A stretch of 64,000 nucleotides of DNA from the NCBI GenBank assembly GCA_007449985.2, contig VIIQ02000026.1, positions 496,001 to 560,000 of the forward strand. The letters run 5' to 3'. The position numbers were made by a program, and so were the translations under genes. The notes below the pieces were generated by a model, which had not been told where the DNA came from, ran no database searches, and saw only the letters and a list, made by a program, of their open reading frames with translations. The DNA comes from Desmodesmus armatus. Taxonomy: Eukaryota > Chlorophyta > Chlorophyceae > Sphaeropleales > Scenedesmaceae. Positions 23,124 through 37,400 of this stretch are shown here, one piece after another. Every line of letters starts with the position of its first letter. Position 1 is the first letter of the stretch.

Positions 23124-26100
23124 TCACTCCACGCTGCTCAAGCTGCTGCCATTCTCATCGGAGCTAGCAGCTGCCAAGGTATACTCGGGGTCCGTCCGGC
23201 CGTACCCTGCATACGTCTCTAGCCATTGGTCCTGCAAAGGCACAGCCAAACAACGGGTACCACAGTCAATGCCAAGGTGATGTGTGTCACAGATTTTGTG
23301 CCCGTAACTAATTTACCTTGTCGCATGTGCGCAGGACACCCTTGCGTCCATTCATGAAGCTGACAAGCTGCGCAGGAGACTTGACCGGGGCATCCCAGCA
23401 GGCACCATGCCCTGCACCTTGTGTCAGCACACATCATGGCACAAACCTCAGACCTGCCAAAGATCACCATTTGCACAAAACAATGCTGGTGCCTGCAACA
23501 CTAGTGTGGTGCATCAGTGTGCTGCTTCCTGCCAGCTTCCTGACAGGGTCTCTGAAAACCACAGAGTGCGACAGTGTATCAAAGGCCAGTGATGCAGTCC
23601 CCCACGCTGTCGAGGCGACACAGACAAGGACAACACATTGTCAAGGACCGCACCTGCTCATAGAGTGTGTGCAGCACGCTTTCCCTGGCCCTGTAGCCGT
23701 GCCCTTCGTGCGGCAACAGCACCAGGCGTACACGCCCTCCGTGGCCCTTCAGCGCTGAGTAGAAGCGCTCGCTTTGAAGCGGGTAGGTGCCTGGGTTGTT
23801 GTCCTCCTGCAGGTGAAGATGGCGTCAATCAAACAAGCTGATACATTCAAAGCATACTCAACCCAAGGCGAACGACCCAAGTCGAACGACGAAATGTACA
23901 TGCGGGCTGTCCGCTTGACCCAGCAGGGCGGCATAGCTCGCCACAGGCACTGCAGCCTGATGTGAACAAAGTCATGCAATGTGGCTTGAGAGTGACTCAC
24001 CTCTCCATGTACCAACAGCAGCGGCTTCTTGATCTTGTCAGCCAGCCTGCACCAGCAGCACAACAAATCATTGTGTTGGGCCTGCAAGGCTGATCGCACA
24101 AAAATTGATTCAGTGCAAACCACCACAGTTTGCAAATATCTGCCATGGCGGTAGCACAACGAAACCAGGTACCCAACAAATGCTCTCACACATGTGCGTG
24201 ACAGCGGCAGATCAAAAAAAAACACCTGAATGGCCTGCTGCTGTACAAGCCAGGGGAGGAAGACACACATGCTGCCGGCAGATCAAACTGTCACCGCATC
24301 ACGTGCCGCACGCCTCAGTGGGCTGGGGTGCCACATGCATGCATACTCCAATGGGAATGAGGTGATGAAGGCTTGAAATTCTACTACTGTCCACCAGTAC
24401 TTACTGGAAGGGTGACATCTTGCTGTACACCTCTGGTGCCTGCCACAAGGTGCGCTCCTCACTCTGGAAGCCAAACGGCGTCAACGTGCGGTTGTATGCG
24501 CCTGCAAGCAACCCAGACACAAGTGCAGTTGGCGATTGCAGGGAAGTCAGCACTGCCAACCAGTCACGAACGGAGGTGCACATCAGAGGAGATGTGAGAA
24601 TGCCAGCAGCCTTACACAAGGTGATGTGCAGCACCCATGCTAGCACTGCTTTCAAGTACGCCGTGTGACTGCTGTAAGAACATTGCTCACAAGAAACTCA
24701 CCGCTGCGTGCAATTGCTGCTGCAAAAAGCTGCGGGCAGTGTGCCACCAAGTTGGCGGCCATGAAAGCACCGTAGGAGTGACCACCCACGCTGACACGGG
24801 CCGGGTCAGTCACACCGCGCGACACAAGCTCCTGTACAGCGATGGGAAGTTGCAGCACAGCACAAGAACACCAGACTTGTCAGCCCAGCATGACAGTGAA
24901 AACCCAGGAACAATAACAGATCTCCCAAGCTAGCAAGAAGCCTACACCTGCTGTTCACACTGGTGCATGATGCATTGGGCAGACACTATCCACCCAACGA
25001 ACAGCTGCCCCCACTGGGCAAGAAGCCAAATGATCAACTTGCACGGAACCTGCACCGTGTCAAAGGATTGAGGAGTGCCTGAGCTGTGGATTCAAGATTG
25101 GGGGCCTGAGAGTAGTTGAGTATCAATAAGACGCAAAACTTTACCTTGACTGCTGGCTCAGCGCTGGCGGTCAGCTGCTAACACACTCCATGCACACTGT
25201 CAAAGGATAGAGTCAAGGAGTTGGGGCCTAAGAAATGTAATTGAGACCAGCAACAAGACGCAAAACCCCACCTTGACTGCTGCCTCGGCGCTGCCCCATA
25301 CCTATATGATAGCTGTGCTGCTGTAGGGGCAGCCATCGCTGGCACAATGAACCAACCAGGATGGCAGACAAGAACCTTACCTTGACTGCTGCCTCAGCGC
25401 TGGCTGTCAGCTGCTCCACATAGGTGTCATTGGGCTCCTCATCCCCCTCAGCAACAATGGGGAAGCCAGGGCCGTCCAGCACAGCATAGCCACGTGCCAG
25501 CCACAGCGTGGGTGACAGGCTGCCGATGCCTGTGAACTGGTGAGGGGAGCGGCGCATCTGCCCAGCTGCCTCCTTGCTCTTGTACTCACGGGGCTGCAGG
25601 GTGGACAGGCAGGTACAATGCATGACATGTGGATGGCAGTGCAGAGCAGGGCGTTATGTTGAGACAGTGGTTGCAGGTGTAGAACTATTGTCCAAGCTTG
25701 GTGTTGCATTGTCGCCATCTACATTGATGCCGGTCAGGGCGGCAAGTGTGGCGATCGGCTACTAAAGCTAGGCGCACATGGTAGCAACATACAAACACAC
25801 CAAAAGACACAAGCACAGGGTAACATGTGTGCTGATACGGGAGTTTGTTTGGCTCCACTACCAGCCATCCACAACCGTTGACTTGGCGAGCCGTCCGGCA
25901 AAACGGTAAACGACCCCAAGCAATGCATTCAGTGCTGCATGGCAATGACTCACGTAAGCCCACAGGATGGTAGGCAGCGGTCCATCCTTCTCCACTGAGT
26001 AGCCTGGAGGGAGGTACAGTGTACCTGCAGACACACCCGGTGATGATACACACCATGGTTCAACCATCAGTGATGCACATCCTAAAGCCAGAACATGTTC

Positions 26101-29100
26101 TGGCTGTACAGCCGCTGTTCTGCGAGGCTCGCTGGGGCCAACCAACACTCCAGCAAACAGTAGCTAGCCCACGTGTCAATGCTGTGCATCCTCAAATGCT
26201 TCTGACACACTCCGTGCACATCGGGTACTGTGCATAGATCCAGGTGCAGACTGACACATGACAAAAACACACCTATACAACCACGCAAACTTCAAGGTTC
26301 AAGCTGGATAACAAAGCCACACCAGGCTATGTTGAAAAGGCTACCGCTGTGTGCTACCGCCGTTGCTGCCGTACCCCCACCTGTGAGGTCCACACCGTCG
26401 GAGCGCTTGTAGCGCAGCACCTCCTTCTGCATGTCCTTCAGCTGCAAGCCACAAACAACAGGGCACACAGCCCAATCCAAAGGGTGGAGGGGGTCAGTAG
26501 ATACCACACAGATGTTCATGATTCTTCTTGCAGGATGCGCCTGTACTACACCGCGCGTGCAGCCATTGAAATATACACCCTGGCAGCTCGACATGTAGAC
26601 AGTGACATGCATGCCCAGACGCCCGGCTGCCGCTGGGGTGAAGTCCTGTCTGCATGCCACTGGGCGCCCTGAGGCACACACCGATTGCTGATACCAATGC
26701 CAACATTGCAGGGGGTGAACCCTCTTCCCCGGCACTAGCCGGCGAATACACAGTTTGAAACAACATGTCCAAGCAATGCGAAGCTGATGTCCACACAGGC
26801 CAAGCGAAGGTGCCGGAGAAATGCATACTTCATGGTCATGCAAAGTGTGTTTGCTTAGAGTGGATACAAGAACGAGAAACCCCTACCAGCTGTCTCACAA
26901 ACCTGAGGGTACGGGTGTGGGAAGTCCGTGACGCGCTGCTCCTTCGGCTGTAGCTTGCCCTGCTCTGCGCCGTCGCTGCTGCTGCTGCTGCTGCTGCTGA
27001 AGTTTATGAGGTAGGTCTGAGGGGGGTCAGCGGCAGACTCGCGGCTCAGCAGCAGCTGCAGCCCATCAAGAGTGATAGGAGCGTCCTGCAATCAGCAAAC
27101 ACACCAGCACACCACACACACAGACATCAGCGCCCACCTATACGACATGCATGAGCATCCCAGCAAGCTTTGCTCAGTGTGTGCTTGTAGCTTGTTTATG
27201 TGCGTTCAGGAGGCCTGACAGCGTGCTGAGTGGCAGGCAGCAGGAGTAGTCCCAGAAGGAGCCTACGAAAGAAAGCGGCAGGGAATCTTCCAGCAATGGA
27301 AACTCACATCGTTGTTGTCGCTCATGATGCTGCCAACGCTCTCCAGGAAGGGCGGGCTGCTCTGCCACAGCCGCGTGGTTTCCTTGCTGTCCAGGTCCAG
27401 CAGGTCCAGGAAGGGCTTGTTGCCCTCAGGGCTGGCACCAGTGCCCGACATCAGCAGCTGACGCTTGCCATCAACCTGCACCATGCAGTACAGTTACAGT
27501 ATCTGGCACGGCAAGGCCGTGCAACCCACAAGGGAGCCAGAGCCTCATGGGGGAGTACAGCACAGGTTAAAGAAGTTGATACCTCTGTGCTTGTGCTTGC
27601 CTTAGCCAGTCCCAGATGGGCTTTCACAACCAATACCGGCGTACATCACACATGTAGGAGTGTGACATGTTCAAGTGAATACGGCGCACCACGCAGGCAG
27701 TAGCGCAACTCACCTTTGCCAGGATGTATGTGCCTGCCTTGGTGCGGCGCACGAGCGGTGAACCTGGGTCACCATACACATCCTCGTAGGACCTGCGCAC
27801 AATAAAAAGTGCGCGCGCGACGCGCAGCATCATCCTTCGGCAAACAACATGCAGCCTCTTCCTACTGCATGCGTGCATATAGTCAATGACTGTTGATGAG
27901 CGAGACATGGTCACTCGCCATTCACAGTACTGACAGTACGATGCACATCCTTGACACCACCCAGCGCAGACCCCTCATCATACAAAGGGAACACACCAAC
28001 CACTGGCCGGCCCTCGGCTAGTGTGTGCCCTGACACAGCTGGTGTGCGTCATACCACAGCCGCTGCGTGTGATGTCACACCCACCTGTCAAACAGCACCT
28101 TCTTCTCCTCGCCCCTCCTGTCTGGTGCAATGGTCCAGATGATGCTGCGGCGGGTCTTCCACCAGGACTCATACAGCAGCGCCAGGTTACCTGCACAGCG
28201 CAGCAGGTATGCGGCCTGAATTGCAAGCCAACCACGGTACCATCCTATTTTGAATGTTGAAAGCTTGCTGCACCAGAAGCGCCACAAACGGAGGATCAAT
28301 GGCAGACCTCACGTGCCGAATGCCCGTATCTATGACACGCACAGCCATGCAAAGGGTTCAAGATTTGTTGGACGGCTTGGACGAGGCACAACCCCATGTG
28401 CATTGGCAAGGCAGGTCAAATAGAGGCTCGCACTGCAGTTCTGCACCATTCCCAAATCACACCAGCTGCAAGGCTCGAGTCGCGTGCCCTGTGAAAGCCA
28501 TCAACTCACCGTCACACCAGGAGACACCACCACAGCGCAGGTCAGTGGTGGCCAGAACCTCAGGTGCCAGGTCAACCCCATCGGCGGCGGCAGCTGCTGC
28601 TGCCGAGGCATCCAGGGTGTACACGATGTCACGGGGGGACACGGCCACATCAGGGTCACCCCCATCCTGCAACAACACACAGCGGCATGCAGGCGACATT
28701 GACGGGTACTGATGCAACCCCAACCTAAAAAATTTGTGCGGTGATGCCAGCAACTTTTGGACCACGTCGCCAGCGTGCGACCAAAAGACTGTCACCCAGA
28801 ACGCCTGTGCTCAGCAGGAAAAGGCTATGACAGCTCTGAAGCCAAGCCTGCAGCCTCCAAATGCTGCAGATGCTCCTGCAGGAAGAGGAAGGGCATAACA
28901 TCGATCACCTGAAGGGCGCACCACATCAGCAGCTTGCAGCGCCTCTGCTGTGCACATGCTAGTGCTGCAGCTCAAAAGTGCCTACCCACCTGAGCCTCAA
29001 TCCAGGACAGCTCAGCAGGCTTGTCGTCACGCCAGCTCAGACCACGGGGACCTGCACAGGTTGCACAAGGCACACATGGAAGGCAGCTGGTGGTGTAAGG

Positions 29101-32100
29101 ACTGGGGTACATGAGCGCTTGCCCATACCATCATGAGCTTGAGACGTACTGGCTGGTGTTGCGGATGAAAGTCTGTCACAGCAGTGCAATAAACCCCTGA
29201 CCTGTGAAGAGTCACACTGCATGCTGGAGTTGCTGCCTTGCCACCCAAATGCGTGTGGCTGCTGTACGGTACCGCACTGGTGCTGCCTCAGTGAGTTGCT
29301 TGTTACCCCAACATTTTCAGTGCACCATGCGCCGCACCTGTCCTGCAGCTGTTGAAGGCGATAGGGATGTCTTCTGCCAGGGGGAGGGAGGCCAGGGTCC
29401 TGATGGGCTTGCCGTCACGGTCCCACAGCTGCAGCAGAGGCGCAGAGGGTGAGCAAGCAGCCAAACACACATGAGGGCCCCCGGCAGTTGGGTTTGCCTG
29501 ATTGCGCTGTGTGTGGCCAGCCGGTGGGAGTCCACCCCCCCTGGTACCCTCCCCCCCCCAAAAACACACATGAGGTCAGGCAGCACCTTTTAGGGTGCTA
29601 GACCGCGCTGGACCATGGCGGGCTGTACTACAGCAAGCCACCCGGAAGGCAGCAGCCCCTTGCTGAATCAAGCCCTTCAAAACCAAGGACGCAGACGAAC
29701 CTGCCCCTGACAGCACTAACACATTCCGACAGCAGCAAACAAGCCCCTGAGCCACGTTGATCCACCGTACCAATCCAAGGTCAGTGTTGGGGTACAAATG
29801 CACTATCATATCAAGTCCACAATTTTGCGTAGCTCAGCTAGGTACAAAAATGACATGGATGGATGTGTGCAGCCTGACAGGCTGGCCAGCACACCTGCAG
29901 CTCCACTGGGAAGCGTCCAGCAGGCACTGAGGTGCTGAAGGGCCTGTTGAGCCATGACGCCAGCAGATACTTGGTGTCCGGCGAGGAAGCAACCCTGCAA
30001 CAGTGAGGTGGGCACGACACAGCAGGGATGAGACTGATTACGTCAAAAGGGCTGGGGCATGGCTTGCAACCAAGACATGTTGAGCTTTGATCCGTGTTCA
30101 CTTCTGGTGTTGCAGGCCCCCCAAAGCGGGGGTGCGATGGAAGGCAAACTCACCGCCCTGCAACTGCCTACACTTTGTCGAATGTCGATGCGACCCACAC
30201 AGCTCAAGTGGGCTATGCAGTGGCTGACATCACTGTGTGTTTCTTGGCGCCAGCTGGTTGCCAGTCAAATGCAGCACCACCAGCGCAATGTGCTAGACAA
30301 GCGGCAAAGCAACTACCCCTACCCTGTAAAGGGTGTGAAACACAGGCAAGCTCCCAAAATGAGCATTGGCGGCACCCACACTCACTCCGTGTACATGCGC
30401 GGGGGCCCCAGGGGCACCGGCTGCTGCTCCCGCCCTTGCTCATCCAGCCGCACATCCAGGCTCAGCAGCTCTGCAGTCCCGTAGTACTCAAACACCTCCA
30501 TGTCATACTCATCCTTCAAGAGGTCTGTGTACGTCCTGTTCTGGCTGCGCTTGCCGCTGGTGTTGTCCTGCACCTTGGGGCCCAACGGAACCTGCAGCAG
30601 CACCCAGCAAAATCACATACTGACATGACACAGCCCCATGCAGCACAGATGGTGCATGGATGACACGCTATCGTGCATGGCGTGTCATGACGACACATGC
30701 AGGACACTAACTGGATCCAGGAGGCTGGCTGGCTCCCTATCAAGTCTGTATATCTTGCAAGAAGAACAGTGTATAAGACAGTGATACCAACAAGCGGCGA
30801 TGTGATGAGAACAGGCTGCGCTGACAGGCCCTCAGCACAGTGCAGGCTGCACTGAGTTACTGCAAAGTGGCCTGATCCAGTAGTGGCGGTCAGTTGTACT
30901 CCAGCTGCATCACAAAGCAGACGTACGCAAGCTGCTGCTGTGCTGCACGCAGCAAAGCACGAGAGATACGGTTGCCGAGCAAGTAAGCGATCAAAGCAGG
31001 ACACACTCACTGGGGGTTTGCTTGGTGGCGGCCCTGCATTTTCTGGGATGACCACCGCCACAATGGTATTGTCGTCAATCCTGCAGCAGCACGCCAACAT
31101 GACACCAGGTGGCAGTTGCACCCTGACCCATGTACAAGGCGGCTGGTAGTAGTTGCATTGCATTTTGGTGATCCAGCACGCTGATGCTACCTGATGGTGC
31201 AGGTCGCTTTACAGCTCATTGGAAATGAGCATGTGCATGTGTGGGCACATAGAGTGGAAGCTCGTGGCTTTCTGGTACCTATGGCTGCACTGATGAACTG
31301 CGTTTACTGTAGCAGCCGCCCGCAAAGCACAGGATCATGCATGCAGTTTGTGCTGCAGGACTGGCTAGTGTCCCTCGAACTGATAGCTGCCCTCATGCAT
31401 ATCAAGCTGGCAGGGGTGCATGAAGCAGCAGCCAGCTGTCATGGCGGCTACAGTACGCACCATGTGTAGCTGTCAAAGACCGTGTTGAGGCGCCGGGCGC
31501 CCAGCAGCGGCCGCGACTTGCCGGTGCCCACATCTGCGATCCACAACTGCAGCGGGCCGCGGGGTGGATCTCCAGGGCCACCTGCATGCACACAGCAAAT
31601 TGACCAACGGTGGGGTCAGCACCGCCAGTTCATACAAAGTCTGGTCAACACAGGCCAGCTCACACATGTGCATGCAAATTTGCTGGGCAGCTTGGCAGCG
31701 GCCCTTGCTGCATATGTCGAGGACAGCATGAACACAACGCTCCCTAGTTTTGGTTTGCGATACCACCACGACGGTTCGGCAAGGTCCACGCACATGCAAG
31801 CAAAATCCCATGCAGGTCACCAGCTGCCAACAGAAAACGACCATTCCTGCAGGCTGCCATACCATAAGGCTGCAGGCCCCGGGCAACATGCGGTAGTCTC
31901 ACCTGGGCTGCGTGTTGTGAATGTGATGTACTTGCCATCAGGGGACCAGGAGGTGTAGTTGATCCAGCTGCCCTCGGGATAGCCGGTGATGGGCGTGGTG
32001 TCCTCTGGGGCAGCCGGCACCAGAGTGTCAGCCGACACCAGGCACATGCCTGTAGGAAGGGTGGAACCGACATCATGTGACACTTCAGCAAGCTCTAGTT

Positions 32101-33953
32101 GGCAGCTTACTCCAACAGCAGCTTGAGTGCAACACAAGCTCAGGCCCGCAGCAGGTGGCATCTGTTTAGGGATACCCAGCGGACAGCTAGCTCTCCATTT
32201 TAAGCTTTGTGAGCCAGATGTATGCTTGCTGCCAGTGAAGTATGCATACAGCAGCACCACTGGTACTGCTGAAGCATTGCTCCACTTGAGCGCATCAGCA
32301 CGTGGACACTGAACACACATGGTCAGCTTCACCAAGAAGACACCTTCACAACAGCTTATGTACACCGCCTGATTATCAGGGCGCATAATGTTGGGGGGCT
32401 GCCGTGGGATCCCACACCACCCTAGCAAAGGTTATAAAGAGAGCCCGATGACAAATCTGCGCCCTAAGATTACATCTGCCTCAGCACAGCTACAGGTGAT
32501 GAGCTCACCAGTGTAGTAGCCCAGCCTGCTCCTGGAAAACTGCTCGGCATCCACACGGATACCTGCAGGATGTACGCCACATTACAACACAGCAGAGCAT
32601 CGCAGGACGAAAGGTGAGGGCATGCATGTTGTGTGAGCAGTACATGACACTCAGTGACTGTACAGTGATGAGGCACACATACCCACGGGACATGACAACA
32701 CAACTACAGCTGGCAAGTACACACCACACCCAGTGGCTGCACCTCCATGCCTGCACTGGCTTGTCACAACTCAAGCCGCCGCTGCAGTTCAAGTTGGTGG
32801 CTGGGATGACGAGAAGAAAAGACTAAGGTCTCAGCACACACTGTCGTCGATGAAGCCCTAAAAGCAGCAGCAAATCGCCGCTGTGGCTGCTGCCCCTACC
32901 AACAGCAACAGTCTTGACCCCACCTGCCAGCTTGATCTCTGGCCTGGAGATTTCAAAGATTGGTGGCAGTGATGGCGGCCGCGACATTTGCAGGATCTGA
33001 CAGGGACAGAGCAGCAAGCAGCAAGGAAACCCAGAGGCAGCGGTTGTGAGCTGCTGCTGCGAGCGGTTGTGTGCTGCAACATGACGCTGTATGGTTGGGC
33101 AGTGTCATGTGCTGAGGCAAGCAAGCAGACTAAGGAGGACTTGTGCAGACAGTTTGGCGTGGGCCACAACAGCCTTGCTACTGCCTGATGAATGTGAAAG
33201 CACTGCAATAAGCTGTGCTTTGTCTGTTGCTCAGACAGTAACACAGGTCTCTGCAGGCACCACTCAGTGTGGTACTCTCTGCAGTGTTGACGCACCAGCT
33301 TGCGGTCAGGAGAGAATGTGAGGGCAGGCTGTGCTGGGGCATCCACGATGTCCAAGATGTCCTTCGGGGGCTGCTTGTAGCCTGCTGAAGCCTGCGCTGG
33401 GGCTGCAGGTGCTGCACCGTTGGTGCTGCTGCTCTTGCCGTTTGTGCTGGCAGCTGAAGCCATGCCAGCTGCAGCGTCAAATGCAGGCCACAAAAAGTGC
33501 AGAGGTGTCAGGGCCAGTTTGAGGGAGGTGTGAGTGATGATCAAGCATGCATGAGAAGCCACAGCCAGCATCAACACACCATAACAAGAGACTCCATAGC
33601 ACGAAAGACACTGTGATGCTGTCCATGCATGGATGGATGTGCCACTCACCCAGCTGCTGCGACGCTGCGCTGGCAGCAGTAACCATCATCAGCTGGCGGC
33701 GACTGACTGACCCCATGGCCGTCGTTCGCTTTGGGCTTAGTGGAGGGGCAGTACATGTCGTCTGCGCTGGTTGGGTTGCTGCATGCTGCTGTACATGGGC
33801 CCTGGTGCAGATGCTGCTGCCGTGGCCTGATACACTCCTGCTGGGTGCCAGCACACTGCTGGTGGTGCAAGCCTGCCTCAGATCAGTTCCAAACAGCTTC
33901 ATCATGTTGCGTGTAACAGTAAGCGCTGCCCTGTGGCATGCACTGCTGTGCAT
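23124..33953 (-). CDS. CGEP: Glutamyl endopeptidase, chloroplastic (prolyl oligopeptidase family S9D)
   Basis: Plastid stromal serine protease cutting after Glu. Twenty-four exons chain in frame from the 33953 end: 33953-33650, 33468-33296, 32996-32924, 32562-32509, 32049-31903, 31581-31461, 31080-31011, 30591-30386, 29994-29895, 29428-29338, 29051-28990, 28666-28510, 28190-28085, 27792-27714, 27475-27308, 27085-26903, 26441-26381, 26024-25954, 25593-25381, 24831-24702, 24501-24405, 24046-24001, 23806-23654, 23231-23124. Length is about 990 aa (974 if the ATG at 33905 is used), close to plant CGEP. A Ser/Thr/Arg-rich N-terminus fits a transit peptide. The propeller region has SRSRLGYYTG, YTSWSPDGKY, WIDDNTIVAVVIPENAG and ESWWKTRRSIIWTIAP. 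The hydrolase domain has ILWAYPREYKSKEAAGQMR, the nucleophile motif GGHSYGAFM (near residue 830), HGEEDNN (acid) and HEGHGYR (His). The catalytic triad is intact. A poly-Ser run sits in exon 26903-27085. Confidence 0.95.
25145..25179 (-). repeat. Intronic copy A of a CGEP exon 3' edge and donor
   Basis: These 35 bases match the exon edge 25381-25415 at 33 positions. Read on the minus strand, the copy carries the end of the exon encoding …TASAEAAVK, followed by a GTAAAG donor. It lies about 236 bp into the downstream intron in the same orientation. Confidence 0.88.
25272..25293 (-). repeat. Intronic copy B of the same CGEP exon 3' edge
   Basis: These 22 bases match 25381-25402 at 21 positions and are followed, on the minus strand, by a GTGGGG donor. 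Copies A and B also share about 100 bp of diverged intron-side sequence (TGTCAAAGGAT…, AAGACGCAAAAC), roughly 25050-25166 against 25192-25293. One was therefore duplicated with its flank. Confidence 0.85.
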
Positions 33954-34470
33954 CAACTGCACAAGGGAGTGATGAGTGGTTTCTGTAACTGCTGTCTGTA
34001 CACCCGTTGGAGCCCGACGCACACACGCCAGTTAGGAAGGCCCTAAACGATATCGTGGTGGGGGTGGAAAGCTTTGATCCGTGCTGGGGCACGTAAGACT
34101 CTTCGAACGGAGGTAACCAGATCTCACTTTTTTTCAAACGCCAACCGAAAGCACGACCTCCTGTTGGTTGCTGTGTAAGTCAATAATTGTTCAACCGGTT
34201 TCTCTATGTGGTTGGACACTGACGCACGGCTCGCCAGTGAAACATTTTCCTTGCCATTCAAAAACCAGGCCTGATCATCTGCTTGATTCTTGTTCTGTAA
34301 GCCACCACTCACCACCGACCACTGAAAAATCTTGCATAGAAGCAGATTAATCAGCTCCCGTCACGACAACCAAGCCACTGGACGCAGCAGCACCAAGCAG
34401 CCTTGCACTGCTGGTAGCACAGCGCAATGGAGACGCAAGGCAAGCATACCACCCAGGCCTGCCAGTGTCC
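33954..34470. promoter_or_regulatory. Short divergent intergenic region between CGEP and PRIM1
   Basis: The plastid protease (minus) and the primase subunit (plus) start about 520 bp apart and diverge, so this stretch should contain both promoters. No specific box is identified. The assignment is by position only, and the PRIM1 start is itself provisional. Confidence 0.4.
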
Positions 34471-37400
34471 ATGCTCAATGTCTATGGACAGCTGCAGAGT
34501 GACGTTTGTCACCGTGTTGGGCTCATGCAGGGACCCCAAAGCGCACAAAGGTCGAGCAGTCCCCAGCCGCTGCTGGGTCAGGTGAGCAGTGGATACAGTC
34601 ATTGCAGAGGGGGGACTGTCAGCAGCAGAAGCACGCATGCTGCCATGGGCCTGCGCCCTGTGCATCAACATTTCCACCCGGTGTTGCTGCAGATGATGCC
34701 CTGCAGCAAAAGGACACAGCTGCGCAAGCACCAGTGGCCGCACCAGACACAGCAGGGCAGTCGCTGCGGCCCCTGATGGTGCAATACTACAGTAAGACTC
34801 CGGTGCCTTTGGCTGCCTTCAGCCTGCAAAGCAGCCTGCAAAGCAATTTATAGTGTTTTGTTTGGTCCTTCACCAGCACATCAGTCCTGATGAGTCATGA
34901 AGCAAAGAGCACAGCGGACTATGTTGCACTGCTGGTAGAGTTGATGCATGTGCTGTGTGCTCCTGCAGGGCGTCTGTTTCCAGTGCAGCAGATGTACAAG
35001 TGGCTCTGCTACGGCAACGGTGCGTTTGGTTGGCAGATCTCCATGCGCTGCAGTCTGCCGCATTCAGCAATTCAAACTCAGCCTGGCAGGAACAACATTC
35101 TTCCGCAGTCAACAGGGCAGAGGCTGCACCCCTATTGTGCACACAGCTGTGAGCTTGCATTGGATTCTCACCCTCGTGGTCACAAGACAGTGTGGTGTAC
35201 CATGTACACTTAAGGAACTTGCTGCTGCTGCCACGCCTGCCTCCTGTCCTGCAGACAGCACCCATGCAGCAGCAGACGGCAGCTTTCCCAGCAGACGCGA
35301 GCTGTGCTTCACCCTGGAGGGTGACATCTTTGTGCGCTACCAGTCATACCAGGTACAAAAGCAAGCAGCAAGGCTGTCGTTGGGAGTATGATCAACCCCG
35401 TGCAGCAGCTGGTAGGCTGACCAGCTGAAAGGGAGGATGCGTATCCTCCGGGTGCGCCGGTGCGATGCCAAGAAAAGCGACTGACAAGCCTCTCTGCAGG
35501 TTCAGACAGCTGCAGAGTGGGAATGTGGGGGCAGAGAATCCTGCACAGCAGCTGCACCCTTCAGGTAGTGTGACTGTTTGATTGAACAGTGTGGTGGCTC
35601 TGTGTTGTCTGCTGCTGTGCAGAGTGCTGCTGACCTGGCAGCTGACCTAGCACGCAAGGTGCCCACCAAGATTGACATAGGGCCCGTGTACACACATGAC
35701 CCGCGCCAGCGAGCCAAGTACGCCAAGGGTGAGTGCAGTCACAGCTGTCAGCAAGGGCCATGTAGCTTTCAACACTCTGTGAACAGCATCGTTATGATGG
35801 TGCTGGTGTTCTGCTGCTGCCGTCTGTTATCTGAGCAGAGCATGCTTCAGTGGGGATCGTATTCATTTGATTTGCATCGTATGCACATGCTTGCTGTTGC
35901 GATGTACATCCTGCGTGTTGCTGTGTGACCCCAGTTGATCAGACTCTTCCACTACACCTGACCACCCCCTGCCTTCCACCCAATCTGTCACCCATCTCTG
36001 CCACCAGATTTCCGGCCTGTGCAGCGTGAGCTGGTGATTGATATTGACATCAGCGATTATGATGAGCTGCGCACCTGCGGCAGCGGCGGCCACATCTGCG
36101 GCAGGTGCTGGCCCTTCATGGCAGTAGCTATCCAGGTGGGGCCTGATGGTGCTTGTATCGGGATTGCTGCATAGGGCTGTCTGAACCAATCCCTGAGCAT
36201 CGCAGTGCATACTTTTATATGCTCTTGTTACAGTGCTGCTGCTGGTGCTGGCATGCTGTGTGAGGATGCAGCCGTGTTGTCTTGGCAAGCCAGCTGCTGA
36301 CATTGCGCTGGGTCAGCTTGTGTTGGGTAGTACGTGTGTGTGCACACACCGCTTTGCATCCCCAATTTTGCGGCGCTCAGCTGGGTGACACCTGGTGCAG
36401 GCAGTGTGCATGTGTGCGCAAGCCATCAAAGTAGTCAGCTAGTGAAGCAGCTACAGCTGGTGCGCTGAGTGGTACAGAAAGCCTGTCGTAGCAGTCAACT
36501 GATGGCACAGCATTGGCGAGTGCTTAGCAATGCTGGTGTTAGTGTGAGGCTAGACCTTGGGCTTTCGGCAGCCTTGGCTGTTGTGTGTGTGGCCAGTCGG
36601 TGGGGGTTCGCCCCCTTTGTCATCACCAAACAAACTGCTGGTGTTGCCACAGGTGCTGGATGCTGCCCTGCGTGAGGACTTTGGCTTCAAGCACATCCTG
36701 TGGGTCTACTCAGGGCGGCGAGGAGTGCATTGCTGGGTGGCAGACGAGGGGTGAGCACCAACACACTGTGCAGTGCGGCTAGCACCACAGTACAGCACGC
36801 AATACAATACGCGGCCAGCGGTGCAGTACTGCGGGGGAGTACCTCCAAGAGGTGGAAGCACCCAGAACATATCGAATCTGACAGCACAGAGGCAGCATGA
36901 CGCAGCTCCAGTTCCATCTTGGGGGCTGTCCCAACCCCTGGGCAGTTGTCAGCAAGCCTAAGGCTCATGTTGTCCATCACTTTTGGATACCCAACCGTGC
37001 TATTAGTACAATCATCTTACCCAGCCCCTTCCCTAACATGTAAATATCCCTTGTGGGTCACTCAGCTCTGCTGAGCCCCCACATTTGACAAAAAAAGGCC
37101 GTTACGTAACAGCATTGATCCCTGCAATGTGTCCTTCCTGCCTCCGTTCCCCAGGGCCCGTCTGCTGGCAGATGACGTGCGTGCTGCCACAGTTGGCTAC
37201 CTGTCAGTTATCAAGGGTGCTGAGGGGGGTGTCACCAAGCTGAGCGTGCCCAGGCTGCACCTGCACCCAGCCCTGCAGCGAGCATACAGCTCTGTGGAGG
37301 CAGCCTTCCGTCAGGTGAGCCTCTCTGCTGCTGTCACCGATTTCTGTGTGTGCGGCTGAGCGCCATCCACTGAGCTGCACTGCAATTTTGTGTGCATGTG

